A DNA stretch of 64,000 nt from Burkholderia sp. BCC0506 (GTDB lineage: Bacteria > Pseudomonadota > Gammaproteobacteria > Burkholderiales > Burkholderiaceae). Shown in pieces: positions 48,935 through 61,143 of this stretch. The position numbers and the translations under genes were made by a program. Position 1 is the first letter of the stretch. The number at the start of each line of letters is the position of its first letter. The notes beneath the pieces are model-generated. The model made no database searches and had not been told where the DNA came from. It saw only the letters and a program-made list of their open reading frames with translations. The DNA is taken from contig NZ_CADFEN010000015.1 of assembly GCF_902833145.1 (NCBI RefSeq), forward strand, positions 62,001 through 126,000, given 5' to 3'.

Positions 48935-49390
48935 ATGGCATTCGGCGGGCTCGAGCACCACAAGACGTCCGCGCCGATGGCGGAGATCAACATGACGCCG
49001 CTGATCGACGTGATGCTCGTGCTGCTCGTCATCTTCATCATCACCGCGCCGCTGATGACGCACGCGATCCGGCTCGACCTGCCGAAGGTCGCGGCGAGCG
49101 TCGCGCGCGACACGCCGCAATCGGTCACGCTGTCGATCGACGACGCGGGCAAGCTCTACTGGGACGACGCGCCCGTGGCGCTCGACGCGCTGCCTGCGCG
49201 CTTCAAGGCCGCCGCCGCGAGCGCCGCGCCGCCCGAGCTGCGGCTGCGCGCGTCGCGCGCGACGCGCTACGACGTGATCGCGCAGGTGATGGGCGCCGCG
49301 CAGGCCGCGGGCCTCACGCGGATCGGCTTCGTCACCGACGTGCCGCCGGCCGGCAGCGCCGCGCCGGCCGCCGCCGGCGCGAAACCCTGA
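48935..49390 (+). CDS. ExbD/TolR-family protein
   Basis: 151 aa. After AEINMTPLIDVMLVLLVIFIITAPLM, the single membrane helix with the essential aspartate in P-L-I-D-V-M-L, a periplasmic domain of about 100 residues follows (RLDLPKVAASVARDTPQSVTLSIDDAGKLYWDDAP). Pairs with the preceding channel protein to harness the proton gradient. Confidence 0.91.
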   Translation: MAFGGLEHHKTSAPMAEINMTPLIDVMLVLLVIFIITAPLMTHAIRLDLPKVAASVARDTPQSVTLSIDDAGKLYWDDAPVALDALPARFKAAAASAAPPELRLRASRATRYDVIAQVMGAAQAAGLTRIGFVTDVPPAGSAAPAAAGAKP

Positions 49391-52174
<2,784 letters not shown>

Positions 52175-52212
52175 CGGCCGCCGGCCATCGGACGTACCCA
52201 GAAGGAGCGAAG

Positions 52213-52764
52213 GTGATCCGCAGATCGTTTTTGATGCTCGTCGGCAGCGCGGTCGCGCTGTCGGCATGCGGCTTCCAGTTGCGCGGCCAGCAGGACTACG
52301 CGTTCAAGCACCTGTTCGTGGCCGGTGCGCCGGCGCCCGTCGAGGCGCGGCTCACGCGCCTCGTCCAGGCCGGCAGCGACACGAAGATCGTCAAGTCGGC
52401 GGACGACGCCGACGCGGTGCTGCGCATGTGGGAGTCGCGTGGCCAGAACACGCTGACGCTCAACAAGTACGGCTCCGCGCAGGAGTACGCGCTGTTCTAC
52501 ACGCTGAACTACACGCTGACGAGCAAGGACGGCACCGTGCTGATCCCGCCGAGCGCGATCGCGCTGAACCGCGCGATGACGTACAGCGACCAGTACACGA
52601 ACGCGAAGGCGCAGGAAGCCGACATCCTGTACGGCGACATGCAGAACGACGCGGTCGACCAGCTGATGCGGCGTCTCGCGATCGTCCACTCGCTGACGCC
52701 GGCGCCCGAGGACGTGGTGCCGGGGGTCGCGCCGCGCGCGCCGCTGCCGCCGCCGCCGCTCTGA
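52213..52764 (+). CDS. lptE: LPS-assembly lipoprotein
   Basis: 183 aa from GTG 52213, after GAAGGAGCG. Lipobox L-S-A-C with cysteine 19, then GFQLRG, the family hallmark. LptE plugs the LptD barrel and helps insert LPS in the outer membrane. C-terminal Pro-rich tail. The order leuS-lptE-holA is conserved widely. Confidence 0.94.
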   Translation: MIRRSFLMLVGSAVALSACGFQLRGQQDYAFKHLFVAGAPAPVEARLTRLVQAGSDTKIVKSADDADAVLRMWESRGQNTLTLNKYGSAQEYALFYTLNYTLTSKDGTVLIPPSAIALNRAMTYSDQYTNAKAQEADILYGDMQNDAVDQLMRRLAIVHSLTPAPEDVVPGVAPRAPLPPPPL

Positions 52765-52782
52765 TCGACGGCGCACGCAGCG

Positions 52783-53877
52783 ATGCAATTGCGACTTGAT
52801 GCGCTGGAGCCGCACCTCGCGAAGGGGTTGGCCGGGCTCTATACCGTCTACGGCGACGAGCCGCTGCTCGCGCAGGAAGCGTGCGACCGCATTCGCGCGG
52901 CCGCACGCGCGGCGGGCTTCACCGAGCGTTCGGTGCATACGGTCGAGCGCGGCTTCGACTGGAGCGTGCTGCTCGGCGCGACCCAGGCGATGTCGCTGTT
53001 CGGCGAGCGCCAGCTGATCGAGCTGCGCATTCCGTCGGGCAAGCCCGGCAAGGAAGGCGCCGACGCGCTGAAGACGCTTGCGGCGACGCCCAATCCGGAC
53101 GCGCTGATGCTCGTCACGCTGCCGCGCCTCGACGCGGCCACGCAGAAATCCGCGTGGTTCACCGCGCTGCAGAACGGCGGCGTCGCGCTGAAGATCGATC
53201 CGGTCGAGCGCGCGCAACTGCCGAACTGGATCGGCCAGCGACTCGCGATGCAGGGCCAGCGCGTCGCGCCCGGCGAGGACGGGCGGCGTGCGCTGCAGTT
53301 CATCGCGGAGCGCGTCGAAGGCAACCTGCTCGCCGCGCACCAGGAAATCCAGAAGCTCGGGCTGCTGTATCCGCAGGGCGCGCTGTCGTTCGAGCAGGTG
53401 CACGACGCGGTGCTGAACGTCGCGCGCTACGACGTGTTCAAGCTGAACGAGGCGATGCTCGCCGGCGACGCCGCGCGGCTCGCGCGGATGATCGACGGGC
53501 TGAAGGGCGAGGGCGAGGCGATCGTGCTCGTGATGTGGGCCGTCGTCGAGGAACTGCGCACGCTGCTGCGGATCAAGCGCGGCACGACGGCCGGCAAGCC
53601 GCTCGCGACGCTGCTGCGCGAGAACCGCGTATGGGGGCCGCGCGAGCGGTTGATCGCGCCCGCGCTGAACCGCGTGTCGGAAGCGGTGCTCGAAAAGGCG
53701 CTCGCGTTTGCCGCGAAGCTCGACCGGCAGGTCAAGGGGCTCACGGCCGTCGCGCCGGGCCGCCGCACGCAGGACGAGCCGCCGCCCGACCCGTGGGACG
53801 GGCTGTTCCAGCTCGCGATGACGGTCGCGGGCGCCCGCGGCGAGCGACCGCCGACCGCGGGTCGCGTGCGACGCTAA
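52783..53877 (+). CDS. holA: DNA polymerase III delta subunit
   Basis: 364 aa. LYTVYGDEPLLAQEACDRIRAAAR, AMSLFGERQLIELRIPSGK and the later VMWAVVEELRTLLRIKRG are typical of HolA, the clamp-loader wrench subunit that opens the beta clamp. Starts 18 nt after lptE. Confidence 0.95.
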   Translation: MQLRLDALEPHLAKGLAGLYTVYGDEPLLAQEACDRIRAAARAAGFTERSVHTVERGFDWSVLLGATQAMSLFGERQLIELRIPSGKPGKEGADALKTLAATPNPDALMLVTLPRLDAATQKSAWFTALQNGGVALKIDPVERAQLPNWIGQRLAMQGQRVAPGEDGRRALQFIAERVEGNLLAAHQEIQKLGLLYPQGALSFEQVHDAVLNVARYDVFKLNEAMLAGDAARLARMIDGLKGEGEAIVLVMWAVVEELRTLLRIKRGTTAGKPLATLLRENRVWGPRERLIAPALNRVSEAVLEKALAFAAKLDRQVKGLTAVAPGRRTQDEPPPDPWDGLFQLAMTVAGARGERPPTAGRVRR

Positions 53878-54073
53878 GTCCCGTTCGGGCCTTCAGCGCG
53901 CGCTGCGCAACCCGCTTACAATGCTTTGATGACCGGGGCGCCGCCCCGCGCGGCGCGGCCTGGCGGCCGCCACCCCGCACGGACGGCCGCCCACGGGTGG
54001 CCTCCCGGATGGCCGTCCCATGCTTCCCCACGAATTCATGCCGCCCCGCGCGGCTCGCTTCTCGAGTCACACG

Positions 54074-55345
54074 ATGGATATCGATCAGTACATGACCGAC
54101 CTGGGCCGTCGCGCCCGGCACGCTTCCCGCGCGATGGCGCGCGCCAGCACGGCCGCGAAGAACGCGGCGCTCGACGCCGTGGCCCGCGCGATCGAACGCG
54201 ACGCGCAGACGCTGAAGGAGGCGAACGCGCGCGACGTCGCCCGCGCCCGTGAAAAGGGGCTCGATGCGGCGTTCGTCGACCGCCTGACGCTGTCCGACAA
54301 GGCGCTGAACACGATGGTCGAAGGGCTGCGCCAGGTCGCGTCGCTCGCCGATCCGATCGGCGAGATCGGCAACCTCAAGTTCCGCCCGAGCGGCATCCAG
54401 GTCGGCCAGATGCGCGTGCCGCTCGGCGTGATCGGGATCATCTACGAGTCGCGCCCGAACGTGACGATCGATGCGGCCGCGCTGTGCCTGAAATCGGGCA
54501 ACGCGACGATCCTGCGCGGCGGCTCCGAGGCGCTCGAGTCGAACGCGGCGCTCGCGAAGCTGATCGGCGAAGGGCTCGAGGCGGCGGGCCTCCCGCAGGA
54601 TGCGGTGCAGGTCGTCGCGACCGCCGATCGCGCGGCGGTCGGCAAGCTGATCACGATGACCGAATACGTCGACGTGATCGTGCCGCGCGGCGGCAAGAGC
54701 CTGATCGAACGGCTGATCAACGAGGCGCGCGTGCCGATGATCAAGCACCTCGACGGGATCTGCCACGTGTACGTCGACGATCGCGCCGATCTCGACAAGG
54801 CGCTGACCGTCTGCGACAACGCGAAGACGCACCGCTACGGCACCTGCAACACGATGGAGACGCTGCTCGTGTCGAGCGGCATCGCCGCGAAGCTGCTGCC
54901 GCCGCTCGGCAGGCTGTATCGCGACAAGCAGGTCGAACTGCGCGTCGATGCGGCCGCGCGCGCGGTGCTCGCCGATGCGGGCGTCGGCCCGCTCGTCGAC
55001 GCGACGGAAGCAGACTGGCACACCGAGTATCTGGCGCCGGTGCTCGCGATCAAGGTCGTCGACGGCCTCGATGCCGCGATCGAGCACATCAACCATTACG
55101 GCTCGCATCACACCGATGCGATCGTCACCGAGGATCACGACCGCGCGATGCGGTTCCTGCGCGAAGTCGATTCGGCGAGCGTGATGGTCAACGCGTCGAC
55201 GCGCTTCGCGGACGGTTTCGAATTCGGCCTCGGCGCGGAAATCGGCATCTCGAACGACAAGCTGCACGCACGCGGCCCCGTCGGCCTGGAAGGGCTCACG
55301 TCGCTGAAGTACGTGGTGCTCGGTCACGGCGAAGGCCGTCAGTAA
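54074..55345 (+). CDS. proA: Gamma-glutamyl phosphate reductase
   Basis: 423 aa from ATG 54074 ([15 protein letters not shown]); an in-frame ATG 18 codons earlier has no better ribosome site. [36 protein letters not shown], and the catalytic cysteine in [11 protein letters not shown]. Second step of proline synthesis, reducing gamma-glutamyl phosphate to the semialdehyde. Confidence 0.96.
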   Translation: MDIDQYMTDLGRRARHASRAMARASTAAKNAALDAVARAIERDAQTLKEANARDVARAREKGLDAAFVDRLTLSDKALNTMVEGLRQVASLADPIGEIGNLKFRPSGIQVGQMRVPLGVIGIIYESRPNVTIDAAALCLKSGNATILRGGSEALESNAALAKLIGEGLEAAGLPQDAVQVVATADRAAVGKLITMTEYVDVIVPRGGKSLIERLINEARVPMIKHLDGICHVYVDDRADLDKALTVCDNAKTHRYGTCNTMETLLVSSGIAAKLLPPLGRLYRDKQVELRVDAAARAVLADAGVGPLVDATEADWHTEYLAPVLAIKVVDGLDAAIEHINHYGSHHTDAIVTEDHDRAMRFLREVDSASVMVNASTRFADGFEFGLGAEIGISNDKLHARGPVGLEGLTSLKYVVLGHGEGRQ

Positions 55346-55368
55346 GTCAACCGCGAGGCACACAACCG

Positions 55369-55791
55369 ATGGCAATGCTCTGGGTCAAGACGTTCCATGT
55401 CGTTCTGATCGCCGCGTGGTTCGCGGGGCTGTTCTACCTGCCGCGCATCTACGTGAACCTGGCCATGGAGACGGACCCGGCCGCGGTGCGGCGCCTGCTG
55501 CTGATGGCGCGCAAGCTGTTCCGCTTCATGACGATGATCGCGGTGCCCGCGCTCGCCTGCGGGCTGTGGCTCTGGCTCGTGATCGGCATCGGGCAGGGGC
55601 AGGGCTGGATCCACGCGAAGGTGACGGTGGTGCTGCTGCTGATCGTCTATCACGCGTATTGCGGGCACCTGCTGCGGGTGTTCGAGCGCGGCGAGAACCG
55701 CCGCACCGACAAGTGGTATCGCGTGTTCAACGAGCTGCCGGTGCTCGGCATGCTCGCGGCGGTCGCGCTGGTCGTGATCAAGCCGTTCTGA
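55369..55791 (+). CDS. hemJ: HemJ-type protoporphyrinogen IX oxidase (CopD-like membrane protein)
   Basis: 140 aa, four membrane segments. LWVKTFHVVLIAAWFAGLFYLPRIYVN contains the conserved histidine and the W-F-A-G-L-F-Y-L-P-R motif of HemJ. RKLFRFMTMIAVPALACGLWLW, KVTVVLLLIVYHAYCG and a final span follow. HemJ oxidises protoporphyrinogen IX in heme synthesis. Such genes are often labelled CopD family. It lies 23 nt after proA. Confidence 0.85.
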   Translation: MAMLWVKTFHVVLIAAWFAGLFYLPRIYVNLAMETDPAAVRRLLLMARKLFRFMTMIAVPALACGLWLWLVIGIGQGQGWIHAKVTVVLLLIVYHAYCGHLLRVFERGENRRTDKWYRVFNELPVLGMLAAVALVVIKPF

Positions 55792-55831
55792 GCGGCGCGG
55801 CGGGCGAATACGTCGCCGCCGGATCATGCGC

Positions 55832-55855
55832 AACGGCGCCCCTCGGGGCGCCGTT
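55832..55855. terminator. Hairpin between hemJ and hexR
   Basis: AACGGCGCCCC-TC-GGGGCGCCGTT: an 11-bp perfect stem between convergent genes, followed by GTTCGTTT on the plus strand. Confidence 0.7.
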
Positions 55856-55901
55856 GTTCGTTTACGGGCCGATCTTACGTGCCGCCGCGCGCGGCACGGA
55901 T

Positions 55902-56750
55902 TCAATCCTTCGTGCCGTCGTCGATCCGGCGCCGCGTGATCGCTTCCTTCGCGCGGCCGACGCGCTCCATCAGCGCCGGCCCGCGCGACAGCGCGACGCC
56001 GACCGCGAGGATGTCGCCGATCGCGAGATGCGACATTCGCGACGTCATCGGCGAGAACACGTCCGTTTCCTCGGCGACGTTCGACGCGAGGCTCACCGTC
56101 GCGAGCTTCGCGAGCGGCGAATGGCTCTGCGTGATCGCGACGACCTTCGCGCCGCACGCGAGCGCGGAGCGCGCGGCGTCGACGATGTCGCGCGTGCGGC
56201 CGGTGTTCGAGATCGCGACGACGACGTCGTGCGGCCCGAGCAGCGCCGACGACATCGAGAACGTGTGCGGATCCGAATACGCGACGCTCGGCACGCCGAG
56301 CCGGAAGAACTTGTGCTGGATGTCCTGCGCGGCGATGCCCGAGCCGCCGGCGCCGTAGAACTCGATGCGCGACGCGTTCGACAGCAGCGCGATCGCATCG
56401 GCGACGCTGCCCGCCGACAGGCTGTTGCGCACTTCGATCAGTGCGCCGATCGTGCGGTCGAACACCTTGCCGATGATGCCGGGCGCCGGTTCGTTCGGCT
56501 CGACGTCGCGATACACCGACGATACGCCCGGCGCGACGCTCTGCGCGAGCCGGATCTTGAATTCGCGAAAGCCGCTGCAGCCGAGCGCATGGCAGAAGCG
56601 CGCGATCGTCGGCTGGCTGACGCCCGCGCGGGTCGACAGCTCGGTCATCGCGAGATCGAGCACCTCGCGCGGCGCGGCGAGAATGTAGTCGGCGAGCTTG
56701 CGCTCGGACGGGCGCAGCTCGGGGCGGATCGCTTCAATGCGAGGCAGCAT
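55902..56750 (-). CDS. hexR: HexR, RpiR-family repressor of the Entner-Doudoroff genes
   Basis: 282 aa. N-terminal RpiR helix-turn-helix (LRPSERKLADYILAAPREVLDLAMTELSTRAGVSQPTIARFCHALGCSGFREFKIRLAQ). The C-terminal SIS sugar-phosphate domain has FYGAGGSGIAAQDIQHKFFRLG and AISNTGRTRDIVDAA. HexR is relieved by KDPG in studied bacteria. HexR-like palindromes flank it, and it is divergent from edd-eda. Confidence 0.93.
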   Translation of the reverse strand: MLPRIEAIRPELRPSERKLADYILAAPREVLDLAMTELSTRAGVSQPTIARFCHALGCSGFREFKIRLAQSVAPGVSSVYRDVEPNEPAPGIIGKVFDRTIGALIEVRNSLSAGSVADAIALLSNASRIEFYGAGGSGIAAQDIQHKFFRLGVPSVAYSDPHTFSMSSALLGPHDVVVAISNTGRTRDIVDAARSALACGAKVVAITQSHSPLAKLATVSLASNVAEETDVFSPMTSRMSHLAIGDILAVGVALSRGPALMERVGRAKEAITRRRIDDGTKD

Positions 56751-56802
56751 GGGACGGCACGTGGAAATCGGGTTCGGATGAGCGAGTGTATCGCAATCGA
56801 AT

Positions 56803-56817
56803 TGTAGAAAATCTACA
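56803..56817. promoter_or_regulatory. HexR-like operator near hexR
   Basis: TGTAGAAAATCTACA: perfect dyad TGTAGA/TCTACA around AAA, 53 nt before the hexR start. Fits the HexR consensus TGTARTNNNAYTACA closely, suggesting autoregulation. Confidence 0.65.
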
Positions 56818-56926
56818 TGGAAATACTAGCGCAGTGACGGTGATTTCGACGTGAGGGTGGCGAGGAGGATTAGGGTTTTCACTGATAAAAGCCTTGCTGG
56901 TGGCGGGAATGGCGGTTGCGGGTACG

Positions 56927-56955
56927 TTGACCGGCATTGCGTGCTTGTAGTTTTT
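56927..56955 (+). promoter_or_regulatory. Probable edd promoter
   Basis: TTGACC, 17 nt, TAGTTT, about 90 nt before the edd ATG. The -10 falls inside the HexR-like site, consistent with repression. Confidence 0.5.
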
Positions 56956-56962
56956 CTACTAG
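56948..56962. promoter_or_regulatory. HexR-like operator before edd
   Basis: TGTAGTTTTTCTACT: arms TGTAG/CTAC(T) around five Ts, overlapping the predicted edd -10 region. Confidence 0.65.
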
Positions 56963-57044
56963 ACTGCTTTCGTTCGATCGACGAAGCTCGACCGTCCCCA
57001 CGATTCCAACCGCCGGTGTCGTCCGGCATACAGGAGCGCCCAGC

Positions 57045-58901
57045 ATGACGTCGCTGCATCCCACCCTGGCGAAGGTCACCGAACGCGTGATCGCCCGCAG
57101 CCAATCGACCCGTTCCGCCTATCTGCAGCGCATCGACGGCGCGCAAGGCAAGTTCCCGGCACGCGGCGCGCTGTCGTGCGCGAACCTCGCGCACGGCTTC
57201 GCGGGCCTCGAGGGCAACGACAAGTTCGCGATCAAGGCGATCCGCGAGCCGAACATCGGCATCGTGTCCTCGTACAACGAGATGCTGTCCGCGCATGCGC
57301 CGTACAAGGATTTCCCCGAGATCATCAAGGCGGCCGCGCGCGAGAACGGCGGGGTCGCGCAGTTCGCGGGCGGCGTGCCGGCGATGTGCGACGGCGTCAC
57401 GCAGGGCAACCCGGGGATGGAGCTGTCGCTGTTCTCGCGCGAGGCGATCGCGATGGGCACGGCGATCGCGCTCACGCACAACATGTTCGACGCGGCGCTC
57501 TGCCTCGGCATCTGCGACAAGATCGTGCCGGGCCTCTTGATCGGCGCGCTGCAGTTCGGTCATCTGCCGACGATCTTCGTGCCGGCCGGCCCGATGACGA
57601 GCGGCCTGTCGAACGACGACAAGGCGAAGATCCGCCAGCAGTTCGCGACCGGCCAGGTCGGCCGCGACGCGCTGCTCGAAGCCGAATCGGCCGCGTATCA
57701 CGGCCACGGCACCTGCACGTTCTACGGCACCGCGAACAGCAACCAGATGCTGATGGAGCTGATGGGGCTGCACCTGCCGGGCTCGGCATTCGTTCATCCG
57801 CATACGCCGCTGCGCACCGCGCTGACGGCAGAGGCCGCGCGCCGCGTGCTCGACCTGACCGTCGAGCGCGGTCACTACACGCCGATCGGCCATGTGATCG
57901 ACGAAAAGGCGATCGTCAACGGGATCGTCGCGCTGCTCGCGACGGGCGGCTCGACCAACCACACGCTGCACCTCGTCGCGATCGCGCGCGCGGCCGGCAT
58001 CCTGATCGACTGGAACGACTTCGACGAACTGTCGGCCGTCGTGCCGCTGCTCGCGAAGATCTACCCGAACGGCAAGGCCGATGTGAACCATTTCCACGCG
58101 GCGGGCGGTGTCGCGTTCCTGGTACGCAACCTGCTCGAAGGCGGGCTGCTGCACGAGGACGTGACGACGGTCGCCGGCAAGGGGCTTGCGCACTACACGA
58201 AGGAGCCGAAGCTGATCGACGGCAAGCTGACGTGGGTCGACGGCGCGGCCGAGAGCCACGACACGAAGGTGCTGCGCGGCATTCGCGACCCGTTCCAGCC
58301 GGACGGCGGCCTGCGCCTGATGCAGGGCCGGCTCGGCCGCGGCGTGATCAAGATCTCGGCGGTCGCGCCCGAGCACCGCAAGGTGAAGGCGCCCGCGATC
58401 GTGTTCGACTCGCAGGAAGCCGTGCAGGAAGCGTTCGATCGCGGCGAGCTGAAGCGCGATTTCGTCGCGGTGGTGCGCTTCCAGGGCGCGCGTGCGAACG
58501 GGATGCCCGAGCTGCACCGTTTGACGCCGCTGCTCGGCGTGCTGCAGGATCAGGGCTTCCATGTCGCACTGGTGACCGACGGCCGCATGTCGGGCGCGTC
58601 GGGCAAGGTGCCGGCCGTGATCCATCTGTCGCCGGAAGCGCTGCTGGCCGGCCCCATCGGCAAGGTGAAGACGGGCGACATGCTCGTGATCGACGCGGAA
58701 GCCGGCGTGCTCGACATCGAGGTCGACGACGCCGAATGGCAAGCGCGCCCGGTCGCGCAGCCGCAGCACCAGGCCGACAACGAAGTCGGTTTCGGGCGCG
58801 AACTGTTCGGCGTGTTCCGTGCGGCGGCCGCACCGGCCGAGCAGGGCGCATCGGTTTTCGGGGCGCTGGTCGGCGAAACGGCCGCTAGCGTCGCCGCATG
58901 A
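57045..58901 (+). CDS. edd: 6-Phosphogluconate dehydratase
   Basis: 618 aa from ATG 57045, after CAGGAGCG. Iron-sulfur dehydratase of the Edd/IlvD family. [54 protein letters not shown] and [15 protein letters not shown] contain the cluster cysteines. [20 protein letters not shown] is near the end. Converts 6-phosphogluconate to KDPG. Operon with eda 19 nt downstream. Confidence 0.97.
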   Translation: MTSLHPTLAKVTERVIARSQSTRSAYLQRIDGAQGKFPARGALSCANLAHGFAGLEGNDKFAIKAIREPNIGIVSSYNEMLSAHAPYKDFPEIIKAAARENGGVAQFAGGVPAMCDGVTQGNPGMELSLFSREAIAMGTAIALTHNMFDAALCLGICDKIVPGLLIGALQFGHLPTIFVPAGPMTSGLSNDDKAKIRQQFATGQVGRDALLEAESAAYHGHGTCTFYGTANSNQMLMELMGLHLPGSAFVHPHTPLRTALTAEAARRVLDLTVERGHYTPIGHVIDEKAIVNGIVALLATGGSTNHTLHLVAIARAAGILIDWNDFDELSAVVPLLAKIYPNGKADVNHFHAAGGVAFLVRNLLEGGLLHEDVTTVAGKGLAHYTKEPKLIDGKLTWVDGAAESHDTKVLRGIRDPFQPDGGLRLMQGRLGRGVIKISAVAPEHRKVKAPAIVFDSQEAVQEAFDRGELKRDFVAVVRFQGARANGMPELHRLTPLLGVLQDQGFHVALVTDGRMSGASGKVPAVIHLSPEALLAGPIGKVKTGDMLVIDAEAGVLDIEVDDAEWQARPVAQPQHQADNEVGFGRELFGVFRAAAAPAEQGASVFGALVGETAASVAA

Positions 58902-58920
58902 ATTTCAAGGAGCCAATTCA

Positions 58921-59547
58921 ATGAAGACGATTGCTGAAATCGTGAAGCTGGGCCCGGTCATTCCGGTGCTCGCATTCGACTCGGTCGAGCAGGGCGAACA
59001 CGTGTCGCGTGCATTGCACGCGGGCGGCGTGAAGGTGCTCGAGATCACGCTGCGCACGCCGGCGGGCCTCGAGGCGATCCAGCGCGCGAGCCAGCTCGCG
59101 GACGACATCGTCGTCGGCGTCGGCACGATCACGAAGCCCGAGCACTGCGAGCAGGCGAAGCGCGCGGGCGCGAAGTTCGGCGTGTCGCCGGGCCTGACGA
59201 AGGAACTGCACCTCGCGTCGCTCGACGCGGGCCTGCCGTTGCTGCCGGGCGTGATGACGCCGAGCGACATCATCCAGGCGCTCGAATTCGGCTACGACAT
59301 CGTGAAGTTCTTCCCCGCGCAGCAGGCGGGCGGCGTGCCGATGCTGCAGGCGTTCCACGGCCCGTTCCCGGCGCTGAAGTTCTGTCCGACGGGCGGCATC
59401 ACGGTCGACACCGCGCCGAACTTCCTGAAACTGCCCAACGTCGTGTGCGTCGGCGGCTCGTGGCTCACGCCGAAGGCCGCACTTGCCGCGCAGGACTGGG
59501 CCGAAGTCACGCGTCTCGCGCAAGCGGCGAGCCAGTTGCCCCGCTAA
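58921..59547 (+). CDS. eda: KDPG aldolase
   Basis: 208 aa. Class I aldolase: VIPVLAFDSVEQGEHV, LEITLRTPAGLEA with E41, VGVGTITKPEHCEQAKRAGAKFGVSPGLT, and Schiff-base lysine K129 in D-I-V-K-F-F-P-A-Q-Q-A-G-G. Splits KDPG to pyruvate and glyceraldehyde 3-phosphate. It may also serve as KHG aldolase. A strong terminator follows, separating it from the gluconate genes. Confidence 0.96.
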   Translation: MKTIAEIVKLGPVIPVLAFDSVEQGEHVSRALHAGGVKVLEITLRTPAGLEAIQRASQLADDIVVGVGTITKPEHCEQAKRAGAKFGVSPGLTKELHLASLDAGLPLLPGVMTPSDIIQALEFGYDIVKFFPAQQAGGVPMLQAFHGPFPALKFCPTGGITVDTAPNFLKLPNVVCVGGSWLTPKAALAAQDWAEVTRLAQAASQLPR

Positions 59548-59555
59548 AACTTGTA

Positions 59556-59616
59556 CCAAACGGCGGTTTGGCCCTCGGAAAGCAAGCGCTTAGTGCTTGT
59601 TTTACCGAGGGTTTTT
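59556..59616 (+). terminator. Tandem hairpins ending edd-eda
   Basis: CCAAAC-GGCG-GTTTGG (59556-59571) is followed directly by a larger stem CCCTCGG...CCGAGGG with an inner AAGCAAGC/GCTTGTTT arm (59572-59611), then GTTTTTG. The second is a classic intrinsic terminator. Confidence 0.82.
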
Positions 59617-59623
59617 GCTGATG

Positions 59624-59633
59624 GAACCGGTTC
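59624..59633. promoter_or_regulatory. Possible LacI-type operator before gntP
   Basis: GAACCGGTTC, a perfect palindrome with the central CCGG of many LacI-family operators, 135 nt before gntP. A TAAAAT follows at 59657. No LacI gene is adjacent, so this is only a candidate. Confidence 0.35.
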
Positions 59634-59768
59634 TATCCGCAGATCGCAAAGATAAGTAAAATTCAGCGTCCTGACGGGGTGGGTACCCCCCGTGTATCGG
59701 AGACCTGCATAGCCGGGCATACTCGCAACGACTCGCCCGGTTCGAACAAATTCTAGGAGGAGTGCCAC

Positions 59769-61130
59769 ATGGGGGCCGTCCAAGGCAGCATGCTGCTCGT
59801 ATTCACGCTGATCGCGATTGCCGCGCTGATCCTGATGATCGCGCGCTACAAGATCTACCCGTTCCTGGTGCTGATCATCGTTTCGCTCGGCCTCGGTCTC
59901 GTCGTCGGCATGCCGATGGACAAGATCGTCAAGTCGTTCGAAACGGGCACGGGCGGCACGCTCGGCCACATCGCGATCGTCGTCGGCCTCGGCACGATGC
60001 TCGGCAAGATGATGGCCGAGTCGGGCGGCGCCGAACGGATCGCGACCACGCTGATCGACTGGTTCGGTGAAAAGAACATCCACTGGGCGATGATGTTCGT
60101 CGCGATCATCGTCGGCCTGCCGGTGTTCTTCGAAGTCGGCTTCGTGCTGCTGATCCCGATCGCGTTCAACGTCGCGAAGCGCACCGGCAAGTCGCTGCTC
60201 GTCGTCGGCCTGCCGATGGTCGCCGGCCTGTCGGTCGTGCACGGGCTGATCCCGCCGCACCCGGCCGCGCTGCTGGCCGTCCAGCAATACGGCGCCGATA
60301 TCGGCAAGACGATCGCGTTCGGCCTGATCGTCGGCGTGCCGACCGCGATCATCGCGGGCCCGCTGTTCGCGCTGACGATCTCGAAGTTCGTGAAGCTGCC
60401 GGAGCACAACCCGCTCGCGGCGCAATTCGTCGATTCGAGCGCGGACGGCCGCAAGCGCGAACTGCCGGGCTTCGGCATCACGCTGTTTACGATCCTGCTG
60501 CCCGTCGTGCTGATGCTCGTCGGCAGCTGGGCCGACCTGGTGTTCGCGCCGAAGTCGCTGCCGAACAACCTGCTGCGCTTTGCCGGCAACTCCGACGTCG
60601 CGCTGCTGATCGCCGTGCTCGTGAGCTTCTTCACGTTCGGCAAGCTGCAGGGCTTCAACCGCGACCAGATCCAGAAGTTCTGCGGCGAGTGCCTGGCGCC
60701 GATCGCCGGCATCACGCTGATCGTCGGCGCGGGCGGCGGCTTCGGCGGCGTCCTGCGCGACAGCGGCATCTCGCAGCAGATCGTCGAGACCGCGAAGCAC
60801 GCGCACCTGTCGCCGCTGCTGCTCGGCTGGTTCGTCGCGGCGCTGATGCGTCTCGCGACGGGTTCGGCGACGGTCGCGATGACGACAGCCTGCGGCATCG
60901 TCGCACCGATCGCCGCGGCGGCCGGCACGACGGTCAGCCCGGAACTGCTGGTGCTCGCGACGGGCTCGGGCTCGCTGATCTTCTCGCACGTGAACGACGG
61001 CGGCTTCTGGCTGATCAAGGAATACTTCGGGATGACGGTCGGTCAGACGTTCAAGACCTGGTCGTTGCTCGAAACCATCATCTCCGTGCTTGGCCTGGGC
61101 TTTACGCTGCTGCTGAGCATGGTTCTGTAA
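59769..61130 (+). CDS. gntP: GntP-family gluconate permease
   Basis: 453 aa, about 12 to 14 membrane spans. MVAGLSVVHGLIPPHPAALLAV and the repeated GLGTMLGKMMAESGGAERIA / GAGGGFGGVLRDSGISQQI elements are GntP-family signatures. LATGSGSLIFSHVNDGGFWLIKEYFGM ends the conserved core. Proton symport of gluconate. AGGAGGAG ribosome-binding site. gntK follows after 13 nt. Confidence 0.94.
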   Translation: MGAVQGSMLLVFTLIAIAALILMIARYKIYPFLVLIIVSLGLGLVVGMPMDKIVKSFETGTGGTLGHIAIVVGLGTMLGKMMAESGGAERIATTLIDWFGEKNIHWAMMFVAIIVGLPVFFEVGFVLLIPIAFNVAKRTGKSLLVVGLPMVAGLSVVHGLIPPHPAALLAVQQYGADIGKTIAFGLIVGVPTAIIAGPLFALTISKFVKLPEHNPLAAQFVDSSADGRKRELPGFGITLFTILLPVVLMLVGSWADLVFAPKSLPNNLLRFAGNSDVALLIAVLVSFFTFGKLQGFNRDQIQKFCGECLAPIAGITLIVGAGGGFGGVLRDSGISQQIVETAKHAHLSPLLLGWFVAALMRLATGSATVAMTTACGIVAPIAAAAGTTVSPELLVLATGSGSLIFSHVNDGGFWLIKEYFGMTVGQTFKTWSLLETIISVLGLGFTLLLSMVL

Positions 61131-61143
61131 CAAGGGGTAGTCA

